This document shows positions 61,318 to 64,000 of a stretch of DNA of 64,000 nt, one piece after another (position 1 is the first letter of the stretch; every line of letters starts with the position of its first letter). Origin of the DNA: Rhyzopertha dominica (lineage: Eukaryota > Arthropoda > Insecta > Coleoptera > Bostrichidae); contig QCXZ01000137.1 of the NCBI GenBank assembly GCA_025024175.1, positions 12,834,001 through 12,898,000 of the forward strand. The letters run 5' to 3'. The position numbers and the translations under genes were made by a program. The notes under the pieces are model-generated. The model ran no database searches. It saw only the letters and a program-made list of their open reading frames with translations, and was not told where the DNA came from.

Positions 61318-62523
61318 AGGGTATGTCAACTAAAAATCCGGAATAACTTTATCTCTTTGTAACAAATCAATCTTAGTTACCGGTGCAAAAACAATTGCTG
61401 CCTGCTGTTACTAAGTGTCATAATAATCACTGTTGATTTGTTTATTATTCTGTGTGCCATTATGAAATTGCTAATACGAAACACACGCAGAAAACTCATT
61501 GGCGAGCTTGGTAAAGCGTTCACTATAGAACATTCTAAAAATAGGGGAATTTTATTAAGTACTAACCTACTGTCAACATAAAAGGTGTGTAGTGCGGAAA
61601 AATCCTAACCCGAATCAAGGAAAGTGGAAAAATTCCAAAGAAACAACGGCTCGTTGAAAAGCAGTTGGGAAAATCGGACAATCGTAACGAAAGTTAGGAC
61701 GAAAATTTAAAGTGACTCATGAAGAAGGGGTTATCAGAGAAAAAAGAATATCCGCTTTGAAATACAGTGAGAAGCAACTAAAAAATCAAAAAAGCTTATT
61801 GCGTAAGCTACGGGAAGGGTATCTGAAGCCATCAAATGTAACATCTATGGTGATGGACGACCAGTTGTACATACTTTACGTTAGATGGAACTGACATTGC
61901 CGTTAATAAAAGTTACTTCAACAAAGTGGGAGCTGAAATTAATTCCGAAGTAATCTTGAAAACACGTGCAGTTTACAAAAAAAGTACCGGGTTGGTTAGC
62001 GATAAGCAGCAGAGGCCGATCCGTTTCTTACTTCGCTTCTTCAGGACTAATTATTAACTAAGATCCTTATTCAGAGGAATGCATCCGAAAGCGACTGTTC
62101 CATTCATAAAAAAAATATCACAGCGATGGAAATTATATCTTCTGGCCGGGCATGGCGACGGCACATTACACACATAATACATTAGAAGTGTATGAAAGGT
62201 ACCATGTCAAATTTATTCCTCGAGCAGCAAAAGTTGCAAATTTTAAGACCAACCGAACGGTTCTTGTATCAATTAAAGCAGAAAGTTTATGAGGGTGGCT
62301 CGGAAGCTAAAATAACTGAAGAACTAACTAACTAATTCCGAAGTATGCACTTTGAGACGTTGATGGCTCGTGTGAGTACCAAAATGCGGCAAGCTGCAGA
62401 TAATGGGTTAGACTGCATACTATTGCATTAAGAAATTGTTACTTTTGCTCATTAATCTTATGTTTTCAAAAGTGTCAAATTTTGCCAAAACAATACTTTG
62501 AGAATTTTTAGTTGACACACCCA
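61318..62523 (+). mobile_element. Full-length inactive Tc1/mariner transposon
   Basis: The ends AGGGTATGTCAACTAAAAAT (left) and TGGGTGTGTCAACTAAAAAT (right, inverted) match at 18 of 20 bases. Both are flanked by TA (61316-61317 and 62524-62525), giving a 1206-bp element of normal mariner size. The transposase frame is in pieces: a first-Asp motif VMDDQLY (about 61849), then GTDIAVNKSYFN, INSEVILK, a second motif reading FWPGMATAHY (about 62140-62169), and a tail QLKQKVYEGGSEAK ending in RQAADNGLDCILLH. In active relatives the second motif is FWPDLASAHY, so the catalytic Asp is Gly here. There are stops (for example at about 62107 and 62332) and several frameshifts. It can no longer make transposase, although its ends are still paired. 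Confidence 0.93.
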
Positions 62524-62525
62524 TA

Positions 62526-63129
62526 CCTACGTGAACCCGTATTAGCTGACAAAACTATAGCCCAGGCATGTAGGATATTATCTTAATAAAGGAACTTTCT
62601 ATACGTAGGCATTGGCTGTTAAATCAGAATACAAAGAAAGAGGAGTATTTTGTTAAAATTATTGTTCAATTTACAATACTTGTTGCTGAATTTCGTTTTC
62701 TTCCGCAGCTACTAAAACTGCAGAACTTGCCTGTCATACATCACTAATATTTTATGTAATTCTATGTTACTCTACGTCTATCTCAAACAGTTTTGGAAAT
62801 ATAAATACTACAACGTAGTCCGCGAGTTGCTGTAAACAATAGCCTAATGTAGCATTTTGTTCAATATACATAGAGGAATCGAAAAATTTCGGGAATCTAA
62901 TAATCCGTATTGTTGTACTACCAACAAGTACATCCTGCCATAGTGCTGACGTTTTTGTCCAACCATAACAACCTTATTTTGTTTGGAGACTGTGATTTTT
63001 TATGTAACATCGGAAAACGTTCGTGTTATAATTTATTGCGATTTTCGATGAGGTTTGTCTCAACAACGCATGGAACGTTTAGTTTCTGGATTTTGGGATG
63101 AAGCCATATCTACAAAAAACAACTGAATA
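62526..63129. other. AT-rich intergenic DNA between two mariner copies
   Basis: No gene recognised; the 63-codon ORF at 62910-63101 has no features. Confidence 0.45.
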
Positions 63130-63905
63130 TCGCTGGTTTCCAGAATTGCTATATGGTCGTGCTTCGCTGCAGAATAAATTAAGGAGTGGTCGTCCGCAAC
63201 ATCTGTTGTAATGGAAAACAATAATGCTGTACATCCAGTGATTAAAGTGGCAAACGACGAAATTCAGGGATCCCTCCACATTTCTCGGGGGGTACCTGAT
63301 GATCTAGCCGCATCTCATAAAGAGCGACTCAAATGGTGCAAAGAACCTTAAGAAAATGTAATAGTGGATCTTCTAAACCTGTCTACAATATAACAGGCGA
63401 TGAATCCTGGATATATTCTAGTGAAAAGACAACTAAGGAACAATCAACAGTTTGAGGCCACGTTGCTCAAAGCGTGGTTAACCAGACCCCTGATTAATAG
63501 ACGGTTAACCAGCCGTTGCCATAGGCAGCACCAATGAAGAACCCTTAATAAGAAACTTTTCCATGACAACTGCCTGCAGACAACGTGTAAACCAGGAGGT
63601 CTGGTTAGCCATGCTTTGTGCATGACTGAGTGTTTCAAAATGGATTTTTGCCAAGAAAAATTGTTCGGTCGTGAAGCACTTCCAAACAAGATTTATTGTT
63701 TCGTAGCCAAATAGTAAATGCTGAATGGTAAACAATTTGCTTGACAAAAGTCATTGATGAGTGGCGAATATTAACCCTATAGTTAAATTTATTCTTCATC
63801 AGGATAATAATAAATCTCGTATACTGCTCCCACTGCAATCGATTTTTTGCAATTTAGTGGACTGGATTCTAGGTGACCCCCTCTTCGGTTTCCTACAAAT
63901 TAAAA
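63130..63905 (+). mobile_element. Decayed mariner transposase copy
   Basis: In order on the plus strand: a helix-turn-helix end reading WFPELLYGRASLQNKLRSGR (63133-63200); NDEIQGSLHIS and HKERLKWCKE of the linker (to 63350); VYNITGDESWIYS with the first catalytic Asp (about 63390-63420); then, after an extra block, REALPNKIYCFVAK (about 63670-63712), an NAEW-to-ICL-to-DEW series and LHQDNNKS with the second catalytic Asp (about 63795). The third Asp block is not clear. Frameshifts and stops show the copy is dead. Ends were not found, and the right side runs close to the window edge. Confidence 0.75.
63464..63622. mobile_element. Small inverted-repeat insertion inside the mariner copy
   Basis: A 28-base left repeat (starting TGCTCAAAGCGTGGTTAACC) and an inverted 29-base right repeat (63594-63622, ending CATGCTTTGTGCA) bracket about 160 bases. 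The repeats sit between mariner segments that should be adjacent, just after EQSTV and just before the KIYCFVAK region, so the block is foreign to the transposase frame. GGTTAACCAG also repeats directly at 63476 and 63512. No target duplication is clear. Confidence 0.5.
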
Positions 63906-64000
63906 TAGAAAGCGCGTAATACCTACATTCAAAACTCACGTGCTAATATCGGCACTCNACAATGGAATAAGTAAATATTTTGAAAAACAATACTCAGTAC

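Overview
The window looks like insect nuclear DNA: AT-rich, sparsely coding and littered with decayed transposons. The 5' edge (2-2146) holds the 3' part of a single-exon Toll-family receptor gene of the long Toll-6/Tollo type. It shows leucine-rich repeats, two cysteine-rich caps, a transmembrane helix and an intact TIR domain, and is followed by a 3' UTR with several AATAAA signals. Nothing suggests bacterial, viral or organellar DNA: there are no operons, rRNA, tRNA or CRISPR arrays.

Beyond about 2.6 kb the window is a gene desert filled with old mobile elements. Well-supported ones: a 1026-bp fold-back element (14088-15113) flanked by TA, with a solo arm at 51923-52381; a 529-bp hAT-type MITE (26052-26580) with a near-perfect 8-bp target duplication and CGAGACGAG subterminal repeats; a short hAT-like MITE (16505-16712); a 5'-truncated LINE with YADD reverse transcriptase on the minus strand (28046-30224) ending in a (TTTA)n tail; and a full-length dead Tc1/mariner copy (61318-62523) with TIRs and TA duplications. 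A mariner remnant at 63130-63905 is interrupted by a small inverted-repeat insertion. Further remnants are a Jockey/CR1-type reverse transcriptase (9682-10545, minus) and Tc1/mariner transposase tails (10663-10815 minus; 27870-28000 plus; 35007-35515 plus; 45956-46229 plus). A repeat family with inverted end motifs is present twice (8112-8938 and 40382-41159).

A few stretches may be exons of cellular genes or of domesticated elements. A 71-nt exon at 16118-16188 resembles the start of a THAP zinc finger. Two in-frame, phase-matched exon-like segments at 46750-46912 and 47000-47163 are followed by a poly(A) signal. Several islands with more G+C than their surroundings (about 9000-9480, 34130-34400, 37700-38330, 44850-45180, 48480-49020 and 59740-61060) could be regulatory DNA or UTR exons, but their function is not visible from sequence alone.

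The only functional coding unit I can support firmly is the Toll receptor. Most other ORFs are chance or transposon-derived. Scattered single Ns show an assembly with unresolved positions.
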